This document shows, piece after piece, positions 52,196-60,846 of a stretch of DNA of 64,000 bases (position 1 is its first letter; the number at the start of each line of letters is the position of its first letter). Below the pieces are notes generated by a model. That model was not told the origin of the DNA and searched no databases. It was given only the letters and a program-made list of their open reading frames with translations. The stretch spans positions 1-64,000 of the forward strand of contig NZ_JAQBOC010000014.1 in NCBI RefSeq assembly GCF_028288225.1. Reading direction: 5' to 3'. A program made the translations under genes and the position numbers. This stretch comes from Mucilaginibacter sp. Lineage in GTDB: Bacteria; Bacteroidota; Bacteroidia; Sphingobacteriales; Sphingobacteriaceae.

Positions 52196-52315
52196 GATAG
52201 ACAGATAACGTGATCGTAAGATTTGCAGATCACACGATTTAACGATATTAAGATCTACTGATAGCATGATCTACCGATCTTATGATCGTAAGATCGGTAG
52301 ATCTCAAGATACTTC
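52196..52315. repeat. Array of 15 degenerate octamers, GAT every 8 bp
   Basis: GAT occurs at 52196, 52204, 52212 and every 8 bp onward to 52308, with no interruption (15 units). The fourth base is C at eight positions (GATC at 52212, 52228, 52252, 52268, 52276, 52284, 52292, 52300), otherwise A or T. The five following bases vary; TGATCGTAAGAT occurs at 52211 and again at 52283. The last copies also form a 15-bp palindrome (52268-52303), and the array ends inside the 3' end of the 52304 gene. It could be a binding array or iteron set. Confidence 0.85.
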
Positions 52316-52615
52316 CTCCTGCCAGGAAATCAGGCTGCCTTTTATAGGATGGTAAGATGGGTTATATTTAATACAACCTAATTCAACCAACTTCTTAATA
52401 CATTTATGATAGGTACCGGTAGATCTAATATTGCTATAGCACATCAGTTTCCTACGACTAACTGAAAAAGGAGTAATCCCATCATTCTGCTGTAAACAGA
52501 TAAACAAAGCATTGTAAAGACTTGAATGACTTATAGATAAACTAGGATCTTCTTTCATTTTCATCACCCGCTCATTGTACACCTTGAATTTATTGACTTT
52601 AACAGAGGGTGTCAT
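52304..52615 (-). CDS. Small winged-helix-like protein of the mobile element
   Basis: This 103-residue protein has a predicted HTH (SLSISHSSLYNALFICLQQN, then PFSVSRRKLMCYSNIRSTGT, then YHKCIKKLVELGCI), as in the small winged-helix regulators or replication-control proteins of Bacteroidota elements. Its stop codon (52304-52306) sits in the 8-bp GAT array. It overlaps the excisionase-like gene by four bases (52612-52615), so the pair is co-translated. Confidence 0.65.
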   Translation of the reverse strand: MTPSVKVNKFKVYNERVMKMKEDPSLSISHSSLYNALFICLQQNDGITPFSVSRRKLMCYSNIRSTGTYHKCIKKLVELGCIKYNPSYHPIKGSLISWQEEVS

Positions 52616-52878
52616 TGTTTACCTCCTTCCAGGACTTTTTGAATGTCCTCCAATTTGTAATACATCATGCCGCCCACTTTGGTAAATGAAAGTGTGCCAT
52701 TAATGCGCAGATTTTGTAAAGTGCCTGGTGAGATATCTAACAGTTTTCTCACGTCCTTGCTCTTTACCCATTGCTTGCTTTGTCTTTTTTCAGGCTGAAG
52801 AAGAGCTTCAATTTTTTCCAGGATTCTTTTTTCAAAGGCATCCAGAGCCTCTGTTGTTACTAATTCATTTGGTCGCAT
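52612..52878 (-). CDS. Helix-turn-helix (excisionase-like) protein
   Basis: This 88-residue protein has a MerR/Xis-type HTH: SKDVRKLLDISPGTLQNLRI followed by NGTLSFTKVGGMMYYKLED, typical of excisionase-like DNA-binding proteins in mobile elements. The N-terminus is a charged helix. It is the first gene of the pair with the small winged-helix protein, and both are near the structured block, which fits a role in excision or replication control. Confidence 0.8.
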   Translation of the reverse strand: MRPNELVTTEALDAFEKRILEKIEALLQPEKRQSKQWVKSKDVRKLLDISPGTLQNLRINGTLSFTKVGGMMYYKLEDIQKVLEGGKQ

Positions 52879-52917
52879 TTAATTTAGTTAATAAAATAGT
52901 TTGTCGCGCCATTCGCT

Positions 52918-53171
52918 GACCTATGGGAATGGCGAGTTTTAATCTGCAATTGATTTAATTGCAGCAGTTTTTATTTAAAACAAATATAAAATATTGTTTT
53001 GATAAATTAAAATACATCAAAACAAATGATTAGCTTTGACTTATTCAATTAGCAAACGGCATAATTGCGATTGATCGTTTTTGGTAATTCTGATTAACTA
53101 TTTCGGTTTAATCAAAAGCGGCGAACATCAAAAGCAGTCAAATCGTATCAAAAAATATTTTTAAAAAAAAA
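52918..53171. promoter_or_regulatory. Divergent control region with inverted repeats
   Basis: CGCCATTC/GAATGGCG and CTGCAATT/AATTGCAG stems occur near 52917-52973. TTGTTTTGAT (52994-53003) and ATCAAAACAA (53016-53025) are inverse half-sites, placed between divergent genes. These are candidate operators for the excisionase-like protein. Nothing else is seen. Confidence 0.5.
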
Positions 53172-53885
53172 GTGAATAAGATCAGTTATAAGACCTACCT
53201 AAATGATCGTTTGAAGCAGGTGGATTTCTACGGCCAACTAACCCATCCATTATACGTTCAGGTAACTTTTGAGCGGAAGACGATATTTTTTAAAAGCTAT
53301 TATTTTGAATTGTTTTCTAAAACAAGATATGCCAGGGACACACCTGCTGGCACTGGCAAAGGGCCAGAAATGGAGCAGGTCATCAAAAAAGAAAATGAAG
53401 TGATTCAATATGTCATTGATAAACTGAAGGATGGATTTTCATTAGAAGCATTTAAAAATCTCTATTCTTATTTCAGTACAGATCTTTGCGATGTAACCGA
53501 ATTTGACTTTATTACTTATATGTGCTCATTCTTTGACGACAAGGGGATGCTGCATATTGCAGAACTAATTAAGTGGGGTACGCCGCATGTGGTAACTTAT
53601 GACCTGGCAATAGACTTAAAAAAAATGCTCAAGAAATCTTTATATGATGAACTCATTGAGCAGGCTTTTCAAAAAGCACCGCCATATTTGCAATTATATA
53701 GTTTTATGATACATTCCAAGAAATGGCCGTTGCTTTGCCTGACAGCGATGGAATGGGATGATATTAAAATTATCGGGTCTTTTAAGGAATACGTGGAATT
53801 GCATTATCCAGATATGCATTCCAATATATTAGTTGCACAGGTGAATAGTTGGCTGAACTATCGAAGAAAAGTAGCTAATTACTAA
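53172..53885 (+). CDS. Hypothetical protein
   Basis: This 237-residue protein starts at a GTG (53172) and has no recognised domain. It is predicted soluble, alpha-helical at both ends with a beta-rich N-terminus (LYVQVTFERKTIFFKSYYF). A central segment has IIKKENEVIQYVIDKLKDGF. It lies between the element's HTH genes and the nuclease gene, and is convergent with the latter. It is probably specific to such mobile elements. Confidence 0.55.
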   Translation: MNKISYKTYLNDRLKQVDFYGQLTHPLYVQVTFERKTIFFKSYYFELFSKTRYARDTPAGTGKGPEMEQVIKKENEVIQYVIDKLKDGFSLEAFKNLYSYFSTDLCDVTEFDFITYMCSFFDDKGMLHIAELIKWGTPHVVTYDLAIDLKKMLKKSLYDELIEQAFQKAPPYLQLYSFMIHSKKWPLLCLTAMEWDDIKIIGSFKEYVELHYPDMHSNILVAQVNSWLNYRRKVANY

Positions 53886-53941
53886 AACTAATTATTTCGA
53901 AGTGGTCTATAATTAACTATTCGTTAATGTAAGTAGCTTTG

Positions 53942-54943
53942 TCAGGATTTTAGATTATTGATAATTAATGTTTTATCTTTTATCGTTCGTACAATATCTT
54001 TGATCACTGGATTTAAAAATTTTAATATTTCAGCCACATATTGGCAATCCTCTAAGGTTTCCAATTTGGGCTTAAAGAAAGCAATCTTATGATATTTGCT
54101 ACTTTTACTTTCGAACGACCACGGCAGGTTATATTTGTCCCTTGAGGTCAATTCCTTAATGACCCTTTCTTTCAATTTGTTTTTGATGTCATTTGGAATT
54201 CCTGCACCATGTATCCTAATCATGAGTTGCAAATCCAGCATTTCTTGATAAATTTCAAAATCATGTCCCCTATACCTGAACTTCGTCCATGACCTGTCGT
54301 CATTTAGTATGTAAGAGGCCCCACCTGCGTTATTGACTGAATAAATATAAAAACATTCATCTAAAAGATAGCGCTTGATTTTACTGTAAGCCGAATAAGA
54401 TTGGAAATGTCGGTGCGCTGTAGGATTAAGCCAGGCGTCATCCAGCGAATCTGCTTGCTTGCGCAAAGCATTTTTATAATCGCAGGCAATAACCGCCACT
54501 GGCAACGAAGGATCACACATTTCTCCAAACTTATCAAGGACAGCGACTAATTCATTATAGCCAATTTTACAACTATGTTCATATGTATGTTCTGCCAGCT
54601 CATCATAATTTGCGTCTCGGTGGAACTGCAGGTCTGAAGTTCCCAATAGTATGTGAATGCCCGCGCACCGTTGATTTTCCAAATATTTCCATTGCCGCTC
54701 TAATTGAGTATTGGAAAGATTCGACCACATCTTTATCTCGATCAAACAGATATAAGTTTCATTGGATTCGTAAATGCCAATATCAAATAGCCCACCAAGC
54801 GGTTCCAACTGCACAGTATAAGAACTTACCGATATGCCGGTCATAACCTTTAGGAACAACGCGTCATTCAACAGGCATTGCAGAATAAGCTGATGCGTGC
54901 GTTCAAAATTTAAGGAAGTTGTAAGAAAATGTTTGAAAGGCAT
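53942..54943 (-). CDS. PD-(D/E)XK nuclease superfamily protein
   Basis: This 333-residue protein has the core of the nuclease fold near the N-terminus: FERTHQLILQCLL, then GGLFDIGIYESNETYICLIE, then IKMWSNLSNTQLERQW. The expected acidic and basic residues are Asp54, Glu69 and Lys71, with Gln80 or Gln84 in the next helix. The rest is helical without a known domain. It follows the cyclase-fold gene by 10 bases, so the two are probably in one operon. The target, DNA or RNA, is unknown. Confidence 0.7.
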   Translation of the reverse strand: MPFKHFLTTSLNFERTHQLILQCLLNDALFLKVMTGISVSSYTVQLEPLGGLFDIGIYESNETYICLIEIKMWSNLSNTQLERQWKYLENQRCAGIHILLGTSDLQFHRDANYDELAEHTYEHSCKIGYNELVAVLDKFGEMCDPSLPVAVIACDYKNALRKQADSLDDAWLNPTAHRHFQSYSAYSKIKRYLLDECFYIYSVNNAGGASYILNDDRSWTKFRYRGHDFEIYQEMLDLQLMIRIHGAGIPNDIKNKLKERVIKELTSRDKYNLPWSFESKSSKYHKIAFFKPKLETLEDCQYVAEILKFLNPVIKDIVRTIKDKTLIINNLKS

Positions 54944-54953
54944 AATTGTAAAA

Positions 54954-55789
54954 CTACCAGTGAATAAAAGAAGCGAAGTTGCTGTTTTTGCCGTTTTCGA
55001 ATTCTATAAAATCGTTTAGCCAGTGGTATTTTGATTTAATATGATCACTATCTGTCCCAGAAATAATATGATCGCAAGTTTTCTTGATATCAGCCATGCT
55101 TGTTATTTTATTTTGTTGATCCCGTTCAAAAAAACTTGCTCCACTAAGCATTCCGTCAATTCCGATTGCCTTCATAAGTGCGGCGACTTCGCCATCTTGT
55201 AGTGCTGCATCCATCAGAGTGTAATTGAAATGATTTAAAAAGACAATGCCTTCTTGGTCCCTGACTAACATATAGTCCAGCGTTCGCTCATTACTTTCCT
55301 GGTTTTTTTGAATTTCTTCTATCAACCTGTCACTAAGAATGATTCTAGGATAGACCGCTTTGGCGCATTCAAGCTGGTGTGCCTCAACAAGACCGCCTGA
55401 AAAGATCATATTTTCGTCAGCAAAATGTGATCCTATCGTTATGCCCCCTCTGCAAAAGAAGCCGTTTGCCATCAATAAGGCCTGGTACCCCATCAAATAT
55501 TTGTAGAAGAAAGTTAATTGCTCTATGAAACCATAAGTTTTAAAGTTCAACGGCGCCGCTGCGCAAAGGCAGTCTGAAAATAAACGTATATCTAGGCAAT
55601 CTTTCCATTCAAAAAATGGACCGTCTTTAGCCAGCTCAAAACTTTCGCGCATAAATTTTGCAGCCGGGTCTATGGCTTGTTTTAACAAATCGAATATCTG
55701 GTCGTTTTTTCCGGCATCAAATCTTCAATCAATTTCGAAAAACCGAGAATATCGATGAACGCGACAAGTTTTGTTTCAATTTGAGGCAT
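54954..55789 (-). CDS. Class III nucleotidyl cyclase-fold protein, frameshifted in an A6 run
   Basis: The two frames join at an A6 run (55705-55710): ATG at 55789 opens frame one (VAFIDILGFSKLIEDLMP), and frame two continues from about 55706 to the stop at 54954, giving 278 residues. The cyclase signatures are AFIDILGFS with Asp13, LFSDCLCA (second acidic position) and GFFCRGGITIGSHFADENMI. The last is like the loop that binds the nucleotide. A single missing A would restore the frame. It could make a cyclic nucleotide signal (Pycsar-like), but function is not shown. Confidence 0.65.
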
Positions 55790-55918
55790 GTAGCAAAGTG
55801 GTTGGGTTTGTAAATGTATCAGTTACAAATCCTTTATACAAGAAACATTCAGAATCGCTACTTTATGTCTGCGATCTTTTATGGTTGGAACAATATTAGG
55901 ACTGAACTGAGTTAGAAA

Positions 55919-57817
55919 CTAAAACTTTTTTAAACCTGCAACACGGTTGATTTTGGTTAAAAAATGAACATTGGCTTTATCTGGTTTTTTGTAATAGACA
56001 TCTTCCAGGGTATTGCTGATATTCTTGAATTCGGGAATCTGCTTGATCAGTTGTCTGCCGCTTTGCCGCAACACTGCGTATGCCGTGCCTAATCCAATTG
56101 CATTTGAAAGCGCACCAATACCGTCTATGATACCATTGCTCAAAAGGTCTATACTGAACGCTTTTCTGTTTTGTCGTTGGATCGCTTTATTTACCTGTCG
56201 GTTGTATTCTGCAATCTTAGCTTCACGTTTTTCCGGACTGAGTACGGCTAAAGTGTCCATGAGTCTTTTACCGGCAGGATATGCACGGTTTTCATCCATG
56301 ATGTTTTCAAACTCTAGGATTGGCGTGTAAGAATTAACATCAATAATATCTATAGGATTTAGTATGATCGGTGTAACGGGTAACTCATTATCGGTTTTGG
56401 AAAGCATACTAATATGCTCAGGGGTAGCAAGCTTGAACATATTGAGATAGATCCCCATTACATGTGTAAAAAAACGGTCGCTGAATTTATGGTCAGTTTG
56501 ATAAGGATAATAAGTTGCGTTGAGTGCATGGGCAAAATGGATATTTGCCGCGCTTACAGAGAACTCGAAATCATAGTTCTTCCCTAATCGTTGTTCTATG
56601 ATTTTGCTTGCAAAATTATTAACCCCAAAAGCAGCAGTAGCAATGTTGCCTTTCTGATGCAGCATTTCAAACGAGTTTCTTCTTGCTTTGATTGGCCAGG
56701 TCAGCATTTCATAGTAGATTTTTGGGTTTTGACCAATGAGCGGTGCGGCGGTTTCGCTGAAGGCTTTTAATTCCCTTAAAAGCGACAGGTCTTTAAATAA
56801 AAAGTTATCAGATAATTCAATCAGATCGATCTGCTGCAACGCCGCCACAGCACGGCGGGTAATTATCGAATCAGGTGCGATCTTGTACATTTCATTAAAC
56901 AACTCCATCCGGTATCGTGACTCAGGTTGTGTCAGGACAATTTTGATACGACCTTTTGAAACCAGTTCAAAGTATTCTTGTTCCGTTATGCGTTGTTCTG
57001 CGAGCCATTGTTTGATGTCTTTCTCATACGGTGGTGTGACGAAGATCGTTTGATATAAAAGAAGAAAATTACGAATATCTATATGTTTACTACCGCCTGT
57101 GTAATCAATATAACAAGCATAGTCGTCGGGTTTATAAAAATAAAGCTTGTCCTTTTTAAATGTCCCTTCGTAAATATCCTCAATATGGTCGAACCACAAC
57201 GATTCATCGCGGTCGCTGAATTCGCCTATGTTCCTTGTCCATAATTTATTGGAGTTCAAAAATTGAATGGGATTTTGCACCAGCTTTTTGTCGAGTTCCG
57301 GAGCGGCAACCACTTTGTCTTCAATGATCTCCCAGGTTGTAGCAACTCCCAAGTTGGTCAAAAACAACATCAGGCGGTTACGCTGTTCAATACTTATAAA
57401 ATGTTGTGTAATTCCCATTGCTGTAGTCTCTTCATAAGCATAGACATGAACAACAAGTGGTTGGGCACCGGTAATTTTATAGATATTGATATCGGGAAAT
57501 TTACTCAGCAATAAATTGTAGAGATCTATAATAGTCATTGGTACACCTTCAAAATTCTGGGGAATTTGTTTGTCGGTGATCCCTGGAATTATTGCTTGGT
57601 ATTCTAAAACCGGGTCCCTGGTAAGTTTAACAGGCGAATTCATGAACCGGATCTCTTTATCAAATTTACGCTGGATGTCTTCAAAATCCTCGCCGTATTG
57701 TTCGCTGAATATCCGGTAGTCAAATTCCGCAACCCGGTATATAGTAGTTTTAATATCAATGTATTGTGCGCGCAAATAAAAGTCCATCCGGCGGACCTCT
57801 CCTTCAAAATTTACCAT
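55919..57817 (-). CDS. Large hypothetical protein of the cyclase group
   Basis: This 632-residue protein has no recognisable domain. The N-terminus is a mix of strands (VEFDYRIFSEQYGEDF-like) and helices; the C-terminal part has a small Gly/Ala-rich hydrophobic stretch (SNGIIDGIGALSNAIGLGTA, about residues 565-584) that could be membrane-associated. An alternative start is MDFYLRAQYIDI at 57787. It lies 130 bases upstream of the cyclase-fold gene in the same direction and could be its partner, but coupling is not close. Confidence 0.5.
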   Translation of the reverse strand: MVNFEGEVRRMDFYLRAQYIDIKTTIYRVAEFDYRIFSEQYGEDFEDIQRKFDKEIRFMNSPVKLTRDPVLEYQAIIPGITDKQIPQNFEGVPMTIIDLYNLLLSKFPDINIYKITGAQPLVVHVYAYEETTAMGITQHFISIEQRNRLMLFLTNLGVATTWEIIEDKVVAAPELDKKLVQNPIQFLNSNKLWTRNIGEFSDRDESLWFDHIEDIYEGTFKKDKLYFYKPDDYACYIDYTGGSKHIDIRNFLLLYQTIFVTPPYEKDIKQWLAEQRITEQEYFELVSKGRIKIVLTQPESRYRMELFNEMYKIAPDSIITRRAVAALQQIDLIELSDNFLFKDLSLLRELKAFSETAAPLIGQNPKIYYEMLTWPIKARRNSFEMLHQKGNIATAAFGVNNFASKIIEQRLGKNYDFEFSVSAANIHFAHALNATYYPYQTDHKFSDRFFTHVMGIYLNMFKLATPEHISMLSKTDNELPVTPIILNPIDIIDVNSYTPILEFENIMDENRAYPAGKRLMDTLAVLSPEKREAKIAEYNRQVNKAIQRQNRKAFSIDLLSNGIIDGIGALSNAIGLGTAYAVLRQSGRQLIKQIPEFKNISNTLEDVYYKKPDKANVHFLTKINRVAGLKKF

Positions 57818-57944
57818 TGGATTTCGAGCTGTTAGATATCAGTTTGGAAATGCAAGTTAGCTAACTAATCTCAAACAAAGCCCTCAAACTATCGTTTAGG
57901 CACAGAATTCCCCCAATCCGCATAGCAATCATTTTCAAATAATT

Positions 57945-58643
57945 TTATAGCGCAGTAATGATCAAAAATGGATCATCTAAGTAACTGCCGGATCGAAAGT
58001 TTTTAATTTTTTCTGACTGTTTGGGTATCTCTGATATAATATGCTCAATGCACCAGTCTCCAGAAACAGGCTGAATGATCGGTTGAAGTAATTCGTTCGT
58101 GTTTGGTTTGTAATGTAGCGGCCAGCGCATCTTTTTAGCGTTTCCCCATTCATATACCTGAATGTAAGAACCGTTACTCACGCCCGTCTCTTGTGTCGGT
58201 AAAAGACATTTATAAAGCCGTGGTGTATCTCCATTAAAATACCCATCTATGGGAGGCATTTTTTTAAATCCTAGCTTCCGCCAAAATTTTTCAGATGTAG
58301 CAGGCGCGCATTCTAAATATAGCGCGAGTATCCCTTTTTCCAACAAATACGCAAATAACGTCTCAATAAGGTAACAGCCAACTCCCGACCGCCGATGTTC
58401 AGCAGCTACCGCTGCAACTGAAATATGACCGCCACGTTTGAATGTGTCCCAGGTCACAAATCCAATTGTTTCATTTGCAGTTGTAATCGTCGCGAACGTG
58501 TTTTTTTCAGCATGGTAACTTAGAATACTCAAATCATGTACCAACCCCGTTCGCTTTTTATTTTCTTCAATCATCCAGATATTGATCTGTGCGATCTGTG
58601 CTTCCTTAGGCTGAAAATCTATAATATATTTTTGATCGCTCAT
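57945..58643 (-). CDS. GNAT family N-acetyltransferase
   Basis: This 232-residue protein contains the GNAT core with ISVAAVAAEHRRSGVGCYLI (residues 74-93), where RRSGVG is the acetyl-CoA pyrophosphate loop, and the final strand with LYLECAPATSEKFWRKLGF. The C-terminal 85 residues are an extra, unknown segment. It is the last gene of a three-gene leftward operon and overlaps the HEPN-like gene by four bases. The acetylated target is unknown; in type II systems GNATs can be toxins. Confidence 0.85.
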   Translation of the reverse strand: MSDQKYIIDFQPKEAQIAQINIWMIEENKKRTGLVHDLSILSYHAEKNTFATITTANETIGFVTWDTFKRGGHISVAAVAAEHRRSGVGCYLIETLFAYLLEKGILALYLECAPATSEKFWRKLGFKKMPPIDGYFNGDTPRLYKCLLPTQETGVSNGSYIQVYEWGNAKKMRWPLHYKPNTNELLQPIIQPVSGDWCIEHIISEIPKQSEKIKNFRSGSYLDDPFLIITAL

Positions 58644-59935
58644 CTTTTCTTACGTTTTCGTCCGAATTTCAAAGACAGATTTTCCGTTTCATCCAGCTTA
58701 TCGAAATCAACAACAACCCGCTGATGTTGGGTATCGCGGAATAACTTGCCATCATGCATCAAATCGTGGATACTTGCTTCCCCAATGTTAAAGGCCTTGA
58801 GCTCATCCGCCTTTAACCATAATTGCAGCGATTGTTCGCCGGGCTCTTTAATTTCTTCTACTAGATAATCCGAATATTTGAAGTGAAAGAACATTTCTGC
58901 TAGCAAGAGATAATTGATGAGTTCTGCCATACGGTTGATCAGGTACTGGCCCTCGGTGCCCCTCAATGGCTTTCGGGGTATTTGAATAATCACAAAAGTA
59001 TCTTTAAATTGAATTGTTCTTGCCGGCATGTCGTTTTTTTGACAGCCTTGCGCGAACAAGCGAATAAAATAGTCTCGCCTTTCTTCTTCCGAAAGTTTAT
59101 TGCTATTCCAGACCTTATCGTAGGTCCGGTCATTTTTATTACGCCTTACTGCCAGTTGTTTTTGTGTGATTAAAGGCTGGAATGCCCTGGCGGCTTCTGA
59201 GGTTTGCACTATGGTATCTTTCATGTCCAGCCCCATGATATTGACCGCTGTTTCAATAGCAACAATGAAATCGATCAGGTCCTGGATATAATCAATCAAC
59301 TGTGCTGTCGTTACAATTTTGGTGTCGCTAACTGAAGGCTGGCCGCTGCGTTTGATATTCCTGAACAGGATATGGTCCCCGTCACGGGAAATACCATGTG
59401 AGCCGGCATGGGAAATGGCATTACGGATGATCGAAAAATACCCTTTGAGCAGATCATCAGAGCCTAATCGTTTTTTAAGGAACTCATACTTATTAAATTC
59501 CCCATGTTCCAGGTTGGCAAGTTCAAATGACTTAAAAGCACCCTCTTTTAATTGTATGGACGCTACGAGTAGAGACACATAAGGGTCGAACAGATCGGCC
59601 ACTATACTTCGATAAACATTCTCCAGCGCGATTTGCCGGGTTTCTAATTTGATAGTTCTTTTCGCCTTTTTGAATGCTGACAAAATAAAATCCTGACGCG
59701 CGTAAGTCGCCCTTAATGTCAATTGATTGGGGAAAAACAGATCTTTAATAAACGTGACGGGCTGCACACCAAACGCATCATGAAAAAGTTGAAGTATCTC
59801 TTCGGTGTATCGCGTAGCAATTGCTTCAGTCGATATCCATTTATGAACTATCTTTTCAATTCGTACAAATGTTTTAAGGTCGCTCTTTTCCGGTTTTTTC
59901 AGTAACCTGATGTGATCAGTAACACGCATTAACAA
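58640..59935 (-). CDS. HEPN-like (Rx4H) protein
   Basis: This 431-residue protein has an N-terminal helical domain with the Rx4H motif RNAISH (Arg171 to His176), the hallmark of HEPN ribonucleases. Neighbouring helices (VSLLVASIQLKEGAFKSFEL, AQLIDYIQDLIDFIVAIETA) support the fold. The C-terminal half (about residues 260-431) is of unknown type. It overlaps the GNAT gene by four bases and the 236-residue gene by seven. It is an RNase candidate for growth arrest or antiphage defence. Confidence 0.7.
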   Translation of the reverse strand: MLMRVTDHIRLLKKPEKSDLKTFVRIEKIVHKWISTEAIATRYTEEILQLFHDAFGVQPVTFIKDLFFPNQLTLRATYARQDFILSAFKKAKRTIKLETRQIALENVYRSIVADLFDPYVSLLVASIQLKEGAFKSFELANLEHGEFNKYEFLKKRLGSDDLLKGYFSIIRNAISHAGSHGISRDGDHILFRNIKRSGQPSVSDTKIVTTAQLIDYIQDLIDFIVAIETAVNIMGLDMKDTIVQTSEAARAFQPLITQKQLAVRRNKNDRTYDKVWNSNKLSEEERRDYFIRLFAQGCQKNDMPARTIQFKDTFVIIQIPRKPLRGTEGQYLINRMAELINYLLLAEMFFHFKYSDYLVEEIKEPGEQSLQLWLKADELKAFNIGEASIHDLMHDGKLFRDTQHQRVVVDFDKLDETENLSLKFGRKRKKR

Positions 59936-60639
59936 AACCTTTGTAATACTGCCTGCTCAGGTGTAATTCCGAGTTCATCGGCTGGCGCATTGATAAAACG
60001 GCCGATGTTGATCTCAGGTTTACTGGTTTCTGAACCATTATACTGATTAGTAAAAAAGATAATTAAGTAAGAACTGCCCGATTTTCGGAACACATAGGCG
60101 GGATTGGCTACATATGGGTTTTTGGTATTCCAGCAGAAATAGCAAAGGTCGCCTTCGTTCAGTTCGACATTAACCCTCTTATTGCTGGCGTAATGCAATG
60201 GCTTGATTCCTTTCACCGTTTTACGTCCGTTATCGATCAGCTTTTTAAGTGTGGGATTAAACTTGATAGTTTCAATTAATTCTCCACAGCTGGTCTCCGC
60301 TTTCACAATATCCCTGATGAGGGTTTTTCTATGCTTACCAACTGCTGCACTATTTTTAAAAATGAATTCCGAACAAATGTTCTTCACCATTTTCTGGGTA
60401 CAGGTATGCCAGTCTTCCAAATCACCATCACACCAAATTTCTTCAGTACTTTTTCCACATTTAAACAGTGAAAAATCATAGTTTTCCCTGTATTTAAAAA
60501 CGACACGTTCTTCACCAAGCCATTGATCGATCTCCAACTTCCTGAACACGAAATTATTTTCCAGGTAAGCCATAATAGCCGAATACAATTCTCTGTCGGA
60601 ATACGGCCGGGTGCGGTGGTATGTTGGTGCTGCGATCAT
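59929..60639 (-). CDS. Hypothetical protein, first gene of the HEPN operon
   Basis: This 236-residue protein has a basic and aromatic N-terminal half (YSDRELYSAIMAYLENNFVF) and a Cys-rich strand (ELNEGDLCYFCWNTKNPY). No domain is recognised. Its end overlaps the HEPN-like gene by seven bases. It may be a sensor, adaptor or antitoxin. It is divergent from the gajA gene, with 207 bases between the starts. Confidence 0.6.
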   Translation of the reverse strand: MIAAPTYHRTRPYSDRELYSAIMAYLENNFVFRKLEIDQWLGEERVVFKYRENYDFSLFKCGKSTEEIWCDGDLEDWHTCTQKMVKNICSEFIFKNSAAVGKHRKTLIRDIVKAETSCGELIETIKFNPTLKKLIDNGRKTVKGIKPLHYASNKRVNVELNEGDLCYFCWNTKNPYVANPAYVFRKSGSSYLIIFFTNQYNGSETSKPEINIGRFINAPADELGITPEQAVLQRFC

Positions 60640-60846
60640 TATGATGGGATTTTAAAACTGAAAATTACGAATGTCGAAGCGGATTCCGCAAAGGAGTTTT
60701 AAACATAGTGTTATAGCGATCCCAACGGGGCGGGCGCTCTCCTGTACTTTAATCATTCTAAATAGATCTACAAAGAAGGTGGTAACTAATTCCCAATACG
60801 TAGAGATATATTATTGCTATATTGCTCAGACCTTTAACACCTCGCA

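Larger units (their letters stand above)
51676..52303. other. Structured non-coding block in the mobile element
   Basis: There is no gene in these 628 bases, but four distinct structures: a large inverted repeat (51782-51868), a palindrome with a nested hairpin (52013-52060), a 14-bp hairpin (52150-52178) and the 8-bp GAT array (52196-52315). Together they look like the control or transfer region of the element. Confidence 0.6.
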
